Positions 1 through 10,050 of a stretch of 33,740 bases of DNA are shown piece by piece (the stretch's first letter is position 1; each line of letters starts with the position of its first letter). The translations under genes and the position numbers were made by a program. The notes under the pieces were generated by a model that searched no databases, had not been told where the DNA came from, and worked only from the letters and a program-made list of their open reading frames with translations. The stretch comes from Pseudalkalibacillus decolorationis (GTDB taxonomy: Bacteria > Bacillota > Bacilli > Bacillales > Fictibacillaceae). The stretch spans positions 185,130 through 218,869 of the forward strand of contig NZ_JANHJQ010000005.1 in NCBI RefSeq assembly GCF_024609785.1. The letters are read 5' to 3'.

Positions 1-95
1 ATACACATGATGTAAATCAGTGTGTTGCCGCCGCAGGAGGCCTGAAGTGATCCAAGTGGTTGGGCGCTGAAGCTGGACATTACATCCATGCCGCA
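1..95. repeat. Degenerate dispersed intergenic repeat, copy 1
   Basis: No reading frame is convincing here. The stretch GCTGGACATTACATCCATGC (about 72-91) resembles GCTGACATTACACCTATGC at about 10756-10774, and the bases before it also partly match. Both copies lie between genes next to a gene end. Bacillaceae genomes often carry short non-coding repeats of this kind; I cannot name the family. The adjoining stretch at about 100-118 holds half of the AGAAAGTAT hairpin repeat found elsewhere in the window. Confidence 0.35.
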
Positions 96-121
96 AACTT
101 TTATACTTTCTTTACTCACAA

Positions 122-158
122 AAAAAGACAACGAGTTACTCGTTATCTTTTGTCAATC
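122..158 (-). terminator. Rho-independent terminator after tlyA
   Basis: On the minus strand an inverted repeat (GATAACGA / TCGTTGTC, loop GTAAC) is followed by a run of T. The tlyA stop codon lies inside the stem, so this ends the dxs-tlyA transcript. An A run on the other side makes it possibly bidirectional. In B. subtilis ahrC and recN follow tlyA; the window ends before showing whether they do here. Confidence 0.65.
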
Positions 159-973
159 TCCCTATTTTCATGAGCCTCATTAACAACTTGTTCAATACTA
201 CCGTTCCATTTTAGTTCCGCAGGATCATTTGGAGATGGTTTTTCGAGATGTAGTAAAAATTCGATATTGCCTTCCCCTCCTCTAATCGGTGAGGAAGTAC
301 AATCCAAAATGTGAAATCCTGTTTCAAGTGTAAATGAGATGATTGAATCCAATACAGATTGATGGACCTTATAATCACGTACAATTCCCTTTTTCCCTAC
401 TTCTTCCTTCCCAGCTTCAAATTGTGGTTTTACGAGTGCCACAACTTGACCCTCAGAGAGCAGTATCTCTTTTAATACAGGGAGAATTAATCGTAAACTT
501 ATAAATGAAACATCAATCGTAGCAATGTTTGGTAATCCATATTGGAAATCAGCTGGATTACTATAGCGAAAGTTAGTCCGTTCCATCACATGTACCCGAT
601 CATCATTACGTAATTTCCATGCCAGCTGATTGTAACCAACATCAAGTGCATAGACCTGACTGGCACCATTTTGGAGTGCGCAGTCAGTAAATCCCCCCGT
701 GGATGCTCCAATATCTAGCATGATTTTATCTGTTACTTCAAATTGAAAAATGTTTAAAGCTTTTTCAAGCTTCAAGCCTCCTCGACCTACATATGGAATC
801 GGATTACCTTTTAGTTCGATAGGTATATCCACATTTACTTTTTGTCCAGGCTTGTCTAAACGTTCCTGGTCAGAATAAACAAGTCCTGCCATGATGGAGC
901 GCTTTGCTTTTTCTCTCGTTTCAATTAAACCTCGCTCCATAAGGAGAACATCGAGCCGTTCTTTCTTTTTCAT
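143..973 (-). CDS. tlyA: TlyA family rRNA 2'-O-methyltransferase (YqxC)
   Basis: Predicted SAM-dependent RNA methyltransferase with the usual TlyA plan and length (276 aa). An N-terminal S4 RNA-binding domain (about residues 5-65, LDVLLMERGL at the start) is followed by an FtsJ/RrmJ-type Rossmann domain with the SAM loop LDIGASTGGFTD (86-97) and a VKPQFE segment near residue 180. In mycobacteria TlyA modifies 16S and 23S rRNA and affects capreomycin sensitivity; in Bacillus the role is less clear. The ATG follows the dxs stop codon with no gap, so the two are translationally coupled. B. subtilis has the same dxs-yqxC order. It is the last gene before a terminator. Confidence 0.93.
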   Translation of the reverse strand: MKKKERLDVLLMERGLIETREKAKRSIMAGLVYSDQERLDKPGQKVNVDIPIELKGNPIPYVGRGGLKLEKALNIFQFEVTDKIMLDIGASTGGFTDCALQNGASQVYALDVGYNQLAWKLRNDDRVHVMERTNFRYSNPADFQYGLPNIATIDVSFISLRLILPVLKEILLSEGQVVALVKPQFEAGKEEVGKKGIVRDYKVHQSVLDSIISFTLETGFHILDCTSSPIRGGEGNIEFLLHLEKPSPNDPAELKWNGSIEQVVNEAHENREIDKR

Positions 974-2866
974 TCAAAATGCCCTCTGTCTCTGTTTTGG
1001 TACCATCGACTTTACACGCTCGACAATGCCCTCAGGCGTCAAATCTATTTCTTCAAGTAACTTGGAAACACTTCCATGTTCAATAAAGCGGTCAGGTATA
1101 CCCATACGGTCAATTATTGCATTATGAATCCCAATATCATGAACGAATTCTAAAACCGCACTCCCGAATCCGCCTTGTAGGATGCCTTCCTCTATCGTTA
1201 GCATTGGGACACGGCTCGTTACAAGTTCTGTTACCATGCCATGATCAATCGGTTTAATCGACCGTGCATTAATTACCTTGGCTGATATCCCTATCGCATT
1301 AAGATGCTCAGCAGCTTGTTGAGCAACTGGAATCATTGTACCGACCGCCAATAATGCAACGTCCTTACCTTCTCGTAATACTTCCCACTTACCAATCTCA
1401 ACCTTGTGTAATTCTTTATCCATTGGAACACCTAGACCAGTTCCTCGGGGATACCGAACGGCAATCGGTCCATCATTATATTGTAAGGCTGTATACATCA
1501 TATGCTGTAATTCATTCTCATCCTTTGGATTTAACACAACCATATTTGGCAAGTGACGGAGGAACGAAATATCAAATACACCTTGATGTGTTTCACCATC
1601 AGAGCCTACTAATCCCGCACGGTCTACTGCAAAGACCACATTTAAATTTTGTCTACATACATCATGGACCAATTGATCATAAGCTCTTTGCAAAAAGGTA
1701 GAATAGATTGAGAGAACTGGTTTCATATCCTGAGTAGCAAGACCTGCCGCCATTGTCGTGGCATGCTGTTCAGCAATTCCGACATCAAATAATCGATCCG
1801 GAAACTCCTCGCCAAAGGCTTCGAGCTTAGAACCAACAGTCATGGCAGGCGTGAGTACAACCACACGCTCATCCTTTCGTGCAATCGTACGCAATGTTTC
1901 ACTAACGACTTTACTATAACTTGGTCCCGCTACAGTTGGTTTGATAAAGTCCCCTGATTCAATTTTATAGGGTCCCGGACCGTGCCATGTACCAATCGCA
2001 TCTGTTTCAGCAGGTGTGTATCCTTTTCCTTTTTGAGTGAGCACATGTACAAGAACAGGCCCTTTTGTTTTCTTTGCATATCGAATATTCTCGGTTAAAT
2101 CTTCAATACTATGACCATCAACAGGACCTAAATAAGTAAACCCTAATTCTTCAAAAAAGATTCCGGAAACGAGCAAGTATTTCAAACAATCCTTTAACCG
2201 CTCTGCTGTAGATGCAAGCCTTCCGCCTGCTGGAACTTTCTTTATTAGTGATTCGAATTCTTCTTTTACCTTTTTATATTTCCCAGCAGTACGCAATCGC
2301 CCTAATACATTGTGCAACGCACCTACGTTAGGGGCAATTGACATTTCATTATCGTTTAAGATCACAATCAGATCTTTCTGTTCATGACCGATATGATTTA
2401 GTGCTTCTAGTGCCATTCCACCTGTTAACGCACCATCACCGATAATCGCCACAACGCTTTCGTTTGTACCTTTTAAATCACGAGCAGTGGCCATTCCCAT
2501 TGCTGCGGAAAGCGAAGTAGAGCTATGCCCAGTCTCCCACACGTCATGATCACTCTCTGATCGCTTCGGGAAACCACATAAACCTTGATACTGTTTGAGT
2601 GTATCAAATTGGGCAGCTCGTCCTGTTAAAATTTTGTGGACGTAAGCCTGATGTCCTACATCCCAAATGAATTTATCTTTTGGACTTTCAAATAACCGGT
2701 GTAATACTAAGGTTAACTCAACAACACCAAGGTTTGGCCCTAGGTGTCCACCGGTTTTTGATATCGTTTCGATTAAAAATGCACGTATGCTTGTAGCTAA
2801 CTCCTCAAGTTTATCTGTATCGTACATTTGTAAAAATTTTGGGTCTTTGATTGATTCCAAATCCAT
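974..2866 (-). CDS. dxs: 1-deoxy-D-xylulose-5-phosphate synthase
   Basis: Cytosolic thiamine-diphosphate enzyme that condenses pyruvate with glyceraldehyde 3-phosphate, the first step of the MEP isoprenoid pathway. At 630 aa it has normal length. The thiamine-diphosphate motif begins at GDGALTGG (143-150), the N-terminal GHLGPNLG loop is at about 40-47, and the transketolase-like pyrimidine domain carries [10 protein letters not shown] (about 410) and YPRGTG. The C-terminal transketolase domain is complete. It lies downstream of ispA in the same direction, as in B. subtilis, but here OLE RNA and oapA separate them. That puts two isoprenoid genes in the same transcription unit as OLE. Confidence 0.97.
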   Translation of the reverse strand: MDLESIKDPKFLQMYDTDKLEELATSIRAFLIETISKTGGHLGPNLGVVELTLVLHRLFESPKDKFIWDVGHQAYVHKILTGRAAQFDTLKQYQGLCGFPKRSESDHDVWETGHSSTSLSAAMGMATARDLKGTNESVVAIIGDGALTGGMALEALNHIGHEQKDLIVILNDNEMSIAPNVGALHNVLGRLRTAGKYKKVKEEFESLIKKVPAGGRLASTAERLKDCLKYLLVSGIFFEELGFTYLGPVDGHSIEDLTENIRYAKKTKGPVLVHVLTQKGKGYTPAETDAIGTWHGPGPYKIESGDFIKPTVAGPSYSKVVSETLRTIARKDERVVVLTPAMTVGSKLEAFGEEFPDRLFDVGIAEQHATTMAAGLATQDMKPVLSIYSTFLQRAYDQLVHDVCRQNLNVVFAVDRAGLVGSDGETHQGVFDISFLRHLPNMVVLNPKDENELQHMMYTALQYNDGPIAVRYPRGTGLGVPMDKELHKVEIGKWEVLREGKDVALLAVGTMIPVAQQAAEHLNAIGISAKVINARSIKPIDHGMVTELVTSRVPMLTIEEGILQGGFGSAVLEFVHDIGIHNAIIDRMGIPDRFIEHGSVSKLLEEIDLTPEGIVERVKSMVPKQRQRAF

Positions 2867-2875
2867 GGAATATCC

Positions 2876-3490
2876 TCACTTTCCTTTCGTATTCCGTCTC
2901 AGCTTATTTCCGGCAGGCTGTGAGATTAATTGCTTTAGTTTTAATCTTTCCCCAAAGAAATAGATTACTCGTCCAACCTGAAAAATAATGGAAGTAGAGA
3001 AATGAATGGCAAATGATTTCCCAAAAGCCTTTCCCCCTACTGTGAGCGCAGCAACTACGCTGGTGAATACGATTGATACAATATATTCGTAAGCGGTTGT
3101 GTCAGCACCACCAAATGCATCCGTTAATTGAACAATAACCACTGCTGATGCTGTACCGCTGATTATACCAGATATGTCACCAATGACATCATTGCAAAAG
3201 CTCGCTACTCGATCCGCATTTCTACAAATTGTAATAGCTTGACGTGAACCTTTCACTTTCTCAGACGCCATGGCATGAAAAGGAACTTCATCTGATGCAG
3301 TTGCAGCCACTCCTATAATATCAAAAACAACCCCCATTAGCACAATCATAAACACAATCATCATCCCGATTGCCCAATTGACACCCTCTAAAGCAAGAGT
3401 TGAAACAACTGAAAAAATAGCCGCTAACACTAGTGTGATAACGGCGATCCCTGTACTCCATTTTAGCGATTTATGAAAAATTTTGTTCAT
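2876..3490 (-). CDS. oapA: OLE-associated protein A (membrane protein)
   Basis: A 204-aa integral membrane protein with about four hydrophobic segments (residues about 13-33, 38-62, 100-125 and 135-155) and a basic C-terminus. Its position directly downstream of OLE RNA and upstream of dxs identifies it as OapA, the protein reported to bind OLE RNA and bring it to the membrane. The central DxxxD motif, which OapA shares with DUF21-like membrane proteins, is visible as DVIGD at 101-105, preceded by NADRVASFCN. ATG was chosen because it follows GGGAG. In Halalkalibacterium (Bacillus) halodurans the OLE-OapA complex is linked to ethanol, cold and magnesium stress. No enzyme activity can be read from the sequence. 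Confidence 0.9.
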   Translation of the reverse strand: MNKIFHKSLKWSTGIAVITLVLAAIFSVVSTLALEGVNWAIGMMIVFMIVLMGVVFDIIGVAATASDEVPFHAMASEKVKGSRQAITICRNADRVASFCNDVIGDISGIISGTASAVVIVQLTDAFGGADTTAYEYIVSIVFTSVVAALTVGGKAFGKSFAIHFSTSIIFQVGRVIYFFGERLKLKQLISQPAGNKLRRNTKGK

Positions 3491-3559
3491 GTAATCTCCC
3501 TATTTATATATAAATACGTGTTCAAAAAGTAAACGAATCAGAATAACGAAGAAATTCGC

Positions 3560-4315
3560 AGGTTACCAACGAGCGGTACTTGCATGAACGCTACGAGTTG
3601 TACCGAGGAAGCTTACATCAAAGCATACACTTGTAGACGCAGGTACATGGGCTCTTGGATACTTTTTGAACATCCTTATGTATTGTGGAGTGGCCATTCA
3701 AAGAGTAAACACTACGGCTTAGGTCCAGTAGGTTTTCCCAGAGAGGTACCAGAGCGTTGCCACACTGGAGGTTTCCCTTTAATCCTCCCTTGACGTTGTC
3801 ACCAATCGTCAGACTAGATTACCACTTAGTCCGCACTATAATCCCCTTTGAATGTCACTTTTGGAACAGTCTAGGAGTTTTCCTCTACAGCCTTTACCAT
3901 TTCCTAGCCCCTTTTGCAAAGCTGATTTCATATGGTACAGAACTGAAATCACCGGCGGCCAACCAGTGCAGGTTCCTCATCCATAATCCCCTCAAACTTC
4001 ACTCAAGGCAGGCTACGCTGTTTACCGATAATTTCTAGCGAGCGAAAAAACCAGCAAAACAGGTTTATAACCTCAGTTCGCAATAAGGTATTAGCACACA
4101 AATCGCAAAGTTAAGGTCCTCCGCGGCAAAAGGGTCAACGCCCACATGCCCTTGTGGATCGCCCTTCAGCCTTAACTCCCAATGTAGACCCAAAGCTGGG
4201 CGCCTCGAGCCTATACAAGGAACTTCATCGATGTGCCCTTTGGCGGATTTTTAGGCCCGCCCTCAGAAATGGGAGACTGACTAGAATACTGCACCACTCC
4301 CCATATGTATTTAAT
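3560..4315 (-). ncRNA. ole: OLE RNA (ornate, large, extremophilic RNA)
   Basis: The 857 bp between ispA and oapA has no credible gene on either strand but is GC-richer and more structured than other gaps here. It sits exactly where OLE RNA is known, upstream of oapA and between ispA and dxs. Read on the minus strand it begins near GGAGTGGTGCAGTATTC (about 4300). Long complementary pieces follow, for example GGGCGGGCCT against CCGCC, and GAAATCA..TGATTTC around 3930-3955. The known RNA is roughly 600-750 nt, which fits. The ends given are approximate. Family assignment rests on context and general character, not on a covariance search. Confidence 0.85.
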
Positions 4316-4347
4316 ATATCATAAATCCGGTATTTTCTCAATGATTT

Positions 4348-5235
4348 CTAGTGATCCCGACTCACCATATAGTCAGTAAACTTCTCTAGCCAGGAATGAT
4401 CAATATTTGCCTTATAAAGATATTCCTTGGCTTGAGCAACCTCTTGTACTAGCTTCTCTTTTGCTCCTTCTAACGTTAAAAGCTGAGGGTAGGTACTCTT
4501 TTTATTCTCCAAATCGCTGCCGATTGGCTTCCCAATAACTGATTCGTCCCCTTCAACATCAAGAATATCATCCTGAATCTGAAAAGCGAGACCGAGATGG
4601 TGAGCGAATTGTGTTAGTTGCGCAATTTGTTCTTTCGATCCTCCAGCTATTTTCGCACCAGCAACTATTGAATACCCAAGTAATGCTCCAGTTTTATGAC
4701 GGTGAATATGCTCCAAGTCGTTTAGAGCGATCGTTTTCCCTTCCGCTTCAATATCTGCTGCCTGACCATCTACCATTCCCTCTGGACCTGCAGCTACTGC
4801 AAGTTTACCTATGAGCTCAACAATTAGGTCACTAGTTACGGCACTTGATTGAGCAATCGTTTGAAAGGCTAAGGTTAATAAGGCATCTCCAGCTAGAATT
4901 GCCATCGCTTCCCCATATACTTTATGATTCGTCAAATTCCCTCGGCGGAAATCATCATTATCCATTGCAGGAAGGTCATCATGAATAAGGGAGTACGTAT
5001 GGACCATTTCGATTGCACAGCCCACATCTATACTTTGTGTACTGTCCTTCCCAAAGGCTTCGATTGTCATTAAAAATAAAATAGGGCGGAGCCGTTTGCC
5101 GCCAGCGAGAATCGAATACAACATCGCTTCTTTTAAGTCTGTCCGTGTCTCTAGACTCTCGACTTTCGCTGGTAGTGCTTCATCAATTTCCTGTTTACTG
5201 TTTTGTAAAATTTCCAAGAAGTTATCCGTATTCAA
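4348..5235 (-). CDS. ispA: Farnesyl diphosphate synthase (polyprenyl synthetase)
   Basis: Condenses IPP with DMAPP and GPP to make farnesyl diphosphate, the precursor of quinones and undecaprenyl phosphate. It is 295 aa, the usual length. GGKRLRP (45-51), the first aspartate-rich motif [10 protein letters not shown] (86-95) with RRG after it, and the second motif QIQDDILD (about 220) are all present. The start is a TTG at 5233-5235 that overlaps the xseB stop codon as TTGA, so translation is probably coupled to xseB. The next ATG codons downstream would remove conserved N-terminal sequence. OLE RNA follows immediately. Confidence 0.95.
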   Translation of the reverse strand: MNTDNFLEILQNSKQEIDEALPAKVESLETRTDLKEAMLYSILAGGKRLRPILFLMTIEAFGKDSTQSIDVGCAIEMVHTYSLIHDDLPAMDNDDFRRGNLTNHKVYGEAMAILAGDALLTLAFQTIAQSSAVTSDLIVELIGKLAVAAGPEGMVDGQAADIEAEGKTIALNDLEHIHRHKTGALLGYSIVAGAKIAGGSKEQIAQLTQFAHHLGLAFQIQDDILDVEGDESVIGKPIGSDLENKKSTYPQLLTLEGAKEKLVQEVAQAKEYLYKANIDHSWLEKFTDYMVSRDH

Positions 5236-5471
5236 CCTAAATCGTCCTCCTGTAGAGTGAAGGGCTCAGTACCACCATCTTCATTTAAAAGTTCGTCCAT
5301 TTGTTTTTCAACCTTTTGTAACTTATCGTTGCATTGTTTAGAGAGTTTCATACCTTCTTGAAAAAGGCGGATCGATTCCTCAAGAGGTACATCCCCTTCT
5401 TCGAGTTTGTTAACAATTACCTCAAGCTCTTCCATGGATTCCTCAAATGTTTGTACTTTTTTCTTATCCAT
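5232..5471 (-). CDS. xseB: Exodeoxyribonuclease VII small subunit
   Basis: A 79-aa helical protein with the family signature [30 protein letters not shown] split across two predicted coiled-coil helices (residues about 8-26 and 30-62). Several copies bind the XseA tail to form exonuclease VII, which degrades single-stranded DNA from both ends. Its ATG overlaps the xseA stop codon by one base (TAATG), and its own stop overlaps the ispA start, giving a tightly coupled xseA-xseB-ispA series. The acidic tail after residue 63 is ordinary for the family. Confidence 0.95.
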   Translation of the reverse strand: MDKKKVQTFEESMEELEVIVNKLEEGDVPLEESIRLFQEGMKLSKQCNDKLQKVEKQMDELLNEDGGTEPFTLQEDDLG

Positions 5472-6820
5472 TACGTATCACTCTCCTCTATTCCCCATAT
5501 CTGACAGTCTAGCTTCCCATCCTTCAGCCTTACAGTAACCTGATCACCAGGCTGCACATGATCAATACTTTTAATAAGTGATTGGTCTTTCCTATAAGCA
5601 AGACTGTACCCTCTCTCCATAACCTTTAGCGGGCTTAATGCATTTAGTTTACCTATTTGGTGATTGAACTGCGACTGATTTCTTTCAAGTGTTTTATGCA
5701 TTTCCTTCCGCAATAGCCTAGTAAGGCCATTAAATGTGGAGCTTGCCTGTTTATGCTTTTCGGCAGGATGGTTTCGTATTAAACTTTTTTCCACATTACG
5801 AATTCGTTCGTTCTTGAGTTGCATGCTTCGATTGCTTTCCCGATGTAATCGTTCCACCAATCGGTCAAGTTCCTGCTCTTTTTGTTTGACAAGTTGTGTT
5901 GGATATTTAAAGGCATACGATCTTTGCAGTCGATTTAACTCACTTCTATACCCGGATACAACTTCTGTAATAGAATGCGTAAGACGTAACTGTCGTTGCC
6001 GAATCCTTTCATGTAATTCTTCAATATGAGGAACAGCAAGCTCAGCTGCAGCAGTTGGTGTAGCCGCTCGCATATCCGCAACAAAATCAGCAATTGTGAA
6101 GTCCGTCTCATGCCCCACAGCTGAGATGATTGGAATTTCTGATTGAAAAATACTTCTCGCAACCAGTTCCTCATTAAATGCCCATAATTCTTCGATCGAG
6201 CCTCCACCACGACCAACAATTAATACATCCCATTCGGAACGTTGGTTAGCAAGCTCGATTGCTCTAGATATACTTGGTGCTGCATGGGACCCTTGAACAA
6301 GTACAGGGATAACCGTTACCTTTGCAATCGGAAACCGACGTTTGATCGTTGTCAACACATCACGGATAGCAGCTCCCGTAGGTGATGTAATGACCCCAAT
6401 TCTTTCAGGTAAAGAGGGAAGCGAACGTTTCCGATCTTCTGCAAAAAGCCCTTCTCTGCTCAGCTTATCCTTAAGTTCTTCGTATGCAAGAAACAAATTT
6501 CCAATTCCATCTGGCTGCATTTCTTTTGCATACAACTGATACTGTCCATAGGGTTCATAAACAGAAACCTCTCCACGAATCAGTACCTTCATGCCTTCTT
6601 CTGGCCGGAATTTTAAAAATCGGTTATTCCCAGCAAACATTACTGCTTGAATCCGACTTTTCTCGTCCTTTACTGTAAAATAGATATGACCTCGGCTGTG
6701 GAATTTCACATTGGAAAGTTCTCCGCGGATCCATACATCTTGTAGATTTCCATCCTCTTCAAATTTACGCTTTATATATCGGGTTAAAGCTGTAATACTA
6801 ATATATCGATCACTTGACAT
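5471..6820 (-). CDS. xseA: Exodeoxyribonuclease VII large subunit
   Basis: Catalytic subunit of exonuclease VII (449 aa, normal length). An N-terminal OB-fold (about 1-100, with [24 protein letters not shown]-type sequence) is followed by the catalytic core containing [32 protein letters not shown] and [18 protein letters not shown] long coiled-coil region (about 270-400) binds XseB, and a short C-terminal beta domain with MERGYSLAY ends the protein. Its ATG overlaps the folD stop (TAATG). Acts in the cytoplasm in DNA repair and in processing single-stranded ends. Confidence 0.96.
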   Translation of the reverse strand: MSSDRYISITALTRYIKRKFEEDGNLQDVWIRGELSNVKFHSRGHIYFTVKDEKSRIQAVMFAGNNRFLKFRPEEGMKVLIRGEVSVYEPYGQYQLYAKEMQPDGIGNLFLAYEELKDKLSREGLFAEDRKRSLPSLPERIGVITSPTGAAIRDVLTTIKRRFPIAKVTVIPVLVQGSHAAPSISRAIELANQRSEWDVLIVGRGGGSIEELWAFNEELVARSIFQSEIPIISAVGHETDFTIADFVADMRAATPTAAAELAVPHIEELHERIRQRQLRLTHSITEVVSGYRSELNRLQRSYAFKYPTQLVKQKEQELDRLVERLHRESNRSMQLKNERIRNVEKSLIRNHPAEKHKQASSTFNGLTRLLRKEMHKTLERNQSQFNHQIGKLNALSPLKVMERGYSLAYRKDQSLIKSIDHVQPGDQVTVRLKDGKLDCQIWGIEESDT

Positions 6821-7686
6821 TAATTAACACCTTCAGCTTGATGGCTCCATTTCGCAGAAAGAATTGTGTTGTGAAGAAGCATAGTGATTGTCATCGGTCC
6901 TACACCTTTTGGAACTGGCGTGATATAAGAAGCGATCTCCATAGCCTCTTCGAACTTGACATCACCTGTTAACTTCCCATCCTCTTTACGATTTACTCCA
7001 ACATCGATAACGATCGCACCAGGTTTGATAAACTCTTTTCCAATAAAATCAGCTCTTCCAACCGCAACAACGAGTATATCTGCTTGGGTGGTCATTTCTT
7101 TCATGTTCGTAGTGCGGGAATGGCAATATGTAACCGTTGCATTTTCGTTAAGAAAGAGCTGTCCGACTGGTTTTCCTACGATATTACTTCGTCCAATAAT
7201 TACAACATGCTTTCCACCAATCTCAATGCCCTTTGCTTTCACCATTTCGATGATTCCAAAAGGAGTGCATGGTAAAAAAGCACGCTGTCCAGTCATCATT
7301 CTCCCAATGTTTATCGGGTGAAATCCATCTACATCCTTATCAGGTGAAATCGCTTCAATGACCGCTTTCTCAGAAATATGATTTGGTAATGGGAGTTGTA
7401 CGAGTATTCCATGGCATGAATCATCATTATTTAATTGATCGATTAACCCTAGTAAGTCGGATTCAGGGGTTTCTTCAGGCAGTTCAATTAGCTTGCCATC
7501 AATCCCGACCTTCTCACATGCCTTTTGCTTCCCTCGTACATATGATTGAGATGCAGGGTCTTCACCAAGAATAATCACGACTAAACCTGGCACGATGCCT
7601 TGTTTTGACAACTGTTCAACTTCCATTTTCATCTGTTCTCTTTTCGTGTTCGCGATTTCATGTCCTTTAATTAGTTCAGCAACCAT
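6820..7686 (-). CDS. folD: Bifunctional methylenetetrahydrofolate dehydrogenase/cyclohydrolase
   Basis: Interconverts 5,10-methylene-, methenyl- and 10-formyl-tetrahydrofolate, supplying one-carbon units for purines and fMet-tRNA. The start used is the ATG of MVAELIKGHE, because GGAGGG lies seven bases before it; five extra in-frame codons upstream would place the ribosome site inside the gene. The resulting 288 aa is normal. Seen: the catalytic YxxxK segment SYVRGKQKACEKVG, VQLPLPNHI, the PDKDVDGFHP loop, the NADP-binding GRSNIVGKPVGQL, and the C-terminal TPVPKGVGPMT. It lies between nusB and xseA, as in B. subtilis. Confidence 0.96.
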   Translation of the reverse strand: MVAELIKGHEIANTKREQMKMEVEQLSKQGIVPGLVVIILGEDPASQSYVRGKQKACEKVGIDGKLIELPEETPESDLLGLIDQLNNDDSCHGILVQLPLPNHISEKAVIEAISPDKDVDGFHPINIGRMMTGQRAFLPCTPFGIIEMVKAKGIEIGGKHVVIIGRSNIVGKPVGQLFLNENATVTYCHSRTTNMKEMTTQADILVVAVGRADFIGKEFIKPGAIVIDVGVNRKEDGKLTGDVKFEEAMEIASYITPVPKGVGPMTITMLLHNTILSAKWSHQAEGVN

Positions 7687-7700
7687 ATTTGCGCCCTCCA

Positions 7701-8093
7701 TTATTGAAATGATTTGCTTATTTTGGATAATACAGCATTTACAAAGCGTCCTGATTCATCACCACCAAATGTTTTGGCGAGATCTATAGCTTCATTAAAA
7801 GTGACATTAATCGGTATTTCTTCTATGAACAACATTTCAAAAACAGCAAGCCTAAGAACGGATCGGTCTACGTTTCCAATTCGATCAAAGCTCCAACGTT
7901 CGAGATGTTGTTTAATCGTTTCATCAATCTCATCCAGATGATCTGTTGTTCCTTCAACAAGCTGAACAAGAAAGTCATCTTTACCTTCATCTTCATTCAA
8001 AACGTGGCTGATCGCGTCTTCCCGGTTAACTTCGCTTACATCTATTTGAAATAAAGATTGAATTGCCTTTTCCCTTGCTTGCCTTCTTTTCAT
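7701..8093 (-). CDS. nusB: Transcription antitermination factor NusB
   Basis: An all-helical RNA-binding protein that, with NusE (S10), binds boxA in rRNA leader transcripts. The preferred ATG (MKRRQAREKA) has AAAGGAAG seven bases upstream and gives 130 aa, the usual size; a TTG 18 bases earlier would overlap that ribosome site. Family features are the Arg-rich N-terminus (RRQAREKAIQSLFQID), SVLRLAVFEMLF, and the C-terminal INVTFNEAIDLAKTFGG..FVNAVLSKI. A terminator and a dispersed repeat separate it from yqhY, so it may have its own promoter in 8094-8205. Confidence 0.95.
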   Translation of the reverse strand: MKRRQAREKAIQSLFQIDVSEVNREDAISHVLNEDEGKDDFLVQLVEGTTDHLDEIDETIKQHLERWSFDRIGNVDRSVLRLAVFEMLFIEEIPINVTFNEAIDLAKTFGGDESGRFVNAVLSKISKSFQ

Positions 8094-8139
8094 ATCGTTT
8101 CTTCCTTTCAAATTCTTCTCTACAGTATGATAGCATATT

Positions 8140-8200
8140 AAGGTGGAAAAGCGGAAGCGCCCTGTTCAGGTGTGACAAGCGCTGGAGACTTTTGATCAAA
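8140..8200. repeat. Dispersed Bacillaceae intergenic repeat
   Basis: The sequence AAAGCGGAAGCGCCCTGTTC followed by CAGGTGTGACAAGCGCTGGAG resembles a short intergenic repeat I recall as common in Bacillaceae genomes, with imperfect self-complementarity (GCGGAAGCGC / GCGCT). It is non-coding. No other full copy occurs in this window, so the assignment rests on recollection of the family and not on a repeat seen here. Confidence 0.4.
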
Positions 8201-8205
8201 CCTCA

Positions 8206-8250
8206 ACAAAAAAGGAGTCAGAAACCTCCTGTCCGGAGACTCTGACCCTT
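8206..8250 (-). terminator. Rho-independent terminator after yqhY
   Basis: On the minus strand GGGTCAGA pairs with TCTGACTCC (one bulged base) around an inner CTCC/GGAG stem, followed by seven T. It lies 13 bp after the yqhY stop and upstream of nusB, and would end or attenuate the accB-accC-yqhY transcript. Confidence 0.7.
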
Positions 8251-8262
8251 TCTGCAACTTAT

Positions 8263-8670
8263 TTAAAATTCGTCGGCTTCCTCAATTTGATCAAGTTTAC
8301 CTTCAAATTGAACACCTACTACATGTACATCGATCCGATTAGGTTCGAGAGCTGTCATAGTATGCAAGGTTTGGCGGATGTTTACCTGAATCTTTTCGGC
8401 TGTATCTGGTATAGAAACACCAAAACTCATCGTCACATATACATCAATGTTAATGCCGTCTTCAGATAGTTCTACCTTCACACCTTTTCCTAACGTCTTT
8501 TTGCCAAGCCTTTCGACAACACCAGAAGCAAAGTTCCCACGCATTGCAGATACACCTTCAACCTCAGTTGCAGCAATACTGGAGATTACTTCAATAACTT
8601 CTGGGGAAATTTCAACCTTACCTAAATTTGCATCTTTTTCTTCCATTTCAAACGATTGAAATTCACTCAT
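8263..8670 (-). CDS. yqhY: Asp23/Gls24 family envelope stress protein YqhY
   Basis: A 135-aa protein of the Asp23 (DUF322) family, with the core IEVISSIAATEVEGV, an amphipathic KVELSEDGINIDVYVTMSFG segment and an IDVHVVGVQFE end. The ATG of MSEFQSF is preferred because GGAGGTG lies seven bases before it. In B. subtilis yqhY is cotranscribed with accB and accC, and its loss selects mutations in acetyl-CoA carboxylase, so a link to malonyl-CoA supply is likely. The same accB-accC-yqhY order is kept here. Confidence 0.92.
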   Translation of the reverse strand: MSEFQSFEMEEKDANLGKVEISPEVIEVISSIAATEVEGVSAMRGNFASGVVERLGKKTLGKGVKVELSEDGINIDVYVTMSFGVSIPDTAEKIQVNIRQTLHTMTALEPNRIDVHVVGVQFEGKLDQIEEADEF

Positions 8671-8685
8671 TACTAACACCTCCAC

Positions 8686-10041
8686 TTACGTAGATTTTGA
8701 TGTTAAATCGTGTTTTTCTAAAAACTTTGTATTAAATTCACCACTCACAAACTGCTCATGCTCCAAAAGCCGAAGGTGGAATGGAATGGTTGTGTCAACA
8801 CCGTCGATCACAAACTCACTAAGTGCCCGCTTCATCCTGCGGATAGCCTCATCACGAGTATTCCCATAAGTAATTACCTTAGCGATCATCGAATCATAAT
8901 AAGGCGGTATAAAGTATCCTGGATAGGCGGCAGAATCGACTCGAACTCCAAGTCCACCTGGAGGGAGATACATATCAATTCTTCCTGGTGACGGCATGAA
9001 ATTTTTATCAGGATTTTCAGCATTAATTCTACACTCTATCGACCAACCATTAAACTCTATATCCTCCTGAGTAAAGGAAAGACGTTCTCCACTAGCTACT
9101 CGAATTTGTTCCTTAATTAAATCGATTCCCGTTACCATTTCTGTTACAGGATGTTCTACCTGAATCCGGGTATTCATTTCCATAAAATAAAAGTCACCAG
9201 TGTGATCAAATATAAACTCAACTGTTCCTGCACCTGAATAATTTACGGCTTCAGCTGCTCGTACTGCTGCAGTGCCCATTTCATTTCTCTTTTCAGGGTC
9301 AATGGCAGGAGAAGGCGTTTCTTCGAGAAGTTTTTGAAGTCTCCGTTGAATCGAACAATCTCGTTCACCTAAGTGAATGACATTTCCGAAATTGTCACCT
9401 AGTACTTGGATTTCAACATGTCTGAAATCCTCGATGTATTTTTCAATATATACACCTGGGTTCCCAAAAGCGGTTGCCGCTTCCTGCTGAGTAATATTAA
9501 TCCCTTTAATGAGCTCCTGTTCGGTTCTTGCTACTCGTATTCCTTTACCACCACCGCCAGCAGTTGCCTTGATAATAACAGGATAACCCATTTCCTCTGC
9601 AAGCTCAGTAGCTTCTTCCTTAGATTTAATTATACCCTCCGAACCGGGTACAATCGGGACGCCAGCCTCTTTCATCGTTGACCTAGCAACATCCTTCGTT
9701 CCCATCCTGTTGATTGCTTCTGGGCTTGGCCCGACGAATGTAATATTACATTCAGCACAAATTTCCGCAAAATCAGCGTTTTCTGCTAGAAACCCATACC
9801 CTGGGTGAATCGCATCCACTCCGGTCAACGTTGCAACACTCATAATGTTCGTAAAGTTTAAATAACTGTCTTTCGAGGCAATCGGTCCGATGCAATAGGC
9901 TTCATCTGCCATACGAACATGTAGGGATTCCTTGTCGCCTTCTGAATAAACAGCAACTGTTTCAATCCCTAACTCTTTGCACGCACGGATAATCCGGACG
10001 GCAATCTCTCCTCGGTTTGCTATCAGTACTTTTTTTATCAT
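8686..10041 (-). CDS. accC: Acetyl-CoA carboxylase, biotin carboxylase subunit
   Basis: ATP-dependent carboxylation of the biotin on AccB, the first half-reaction of malonyl-CoA synthesis. Length 451 aa, typical. The N-terminal domain begins [18 protein letters not shown]. The ATP-grasp domain has the glycine-rich loop [12 protein letters not shown] (158-169), and the active-site [14 protein letters not shown] is near 290. The C-terminal domain ends normally. It starts ten bases after the accB stop, so the two form one operon. Confidence 0.97.
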   Translation of the reverse strand: MIKKVLIANRGEIAVRIIRACKELGIETVAVYSEGDKESLHVRMADEAYCIGPIASKDSYLNFTNIMSVATLTGVDAIHPGYGFLAENADFAEICAECNITFVGPSPEAINRMGTKDVARSTMKEAGVPIVPGSEGIIKSKEEATELAEEMGYPVIIKATAGGGGKGIRVARTEQELIKGINITQQEAATAFGNPGVYIEKYIEDFRHVEIQVLGDNFGNVIHLGERDCSIQRRLQKLLEETPSPAIDPEKRNEMGTAAVRAAEAVNYSGAGTVEFIFDHTGDFYFMEMNTRIQVEHPVTEMVTGIDLIKEQIRVASGERLSFTQEDIEFNGWSIECRINAENPDKNFMPSPGRIDMYLPPGGLGVRVDSAAYPGYFIPPYYDSMIAKVITYGNTRDEAIRRMKRALSEFVIDGVDTTIPFHLRLLEHEQFVSGEFNTKFLEKHDLTSKST

Positions 10042-10050
10042 ATTATCACC

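Noticed and set aside
3584-4038. Two overlapping plus-strand open frames of 69 and 93 codons
   Set aside because: They lie antisense to the OLE RNA region, lack ribosome sites and have no family features; the GC-rich RNA simply has few stops there.
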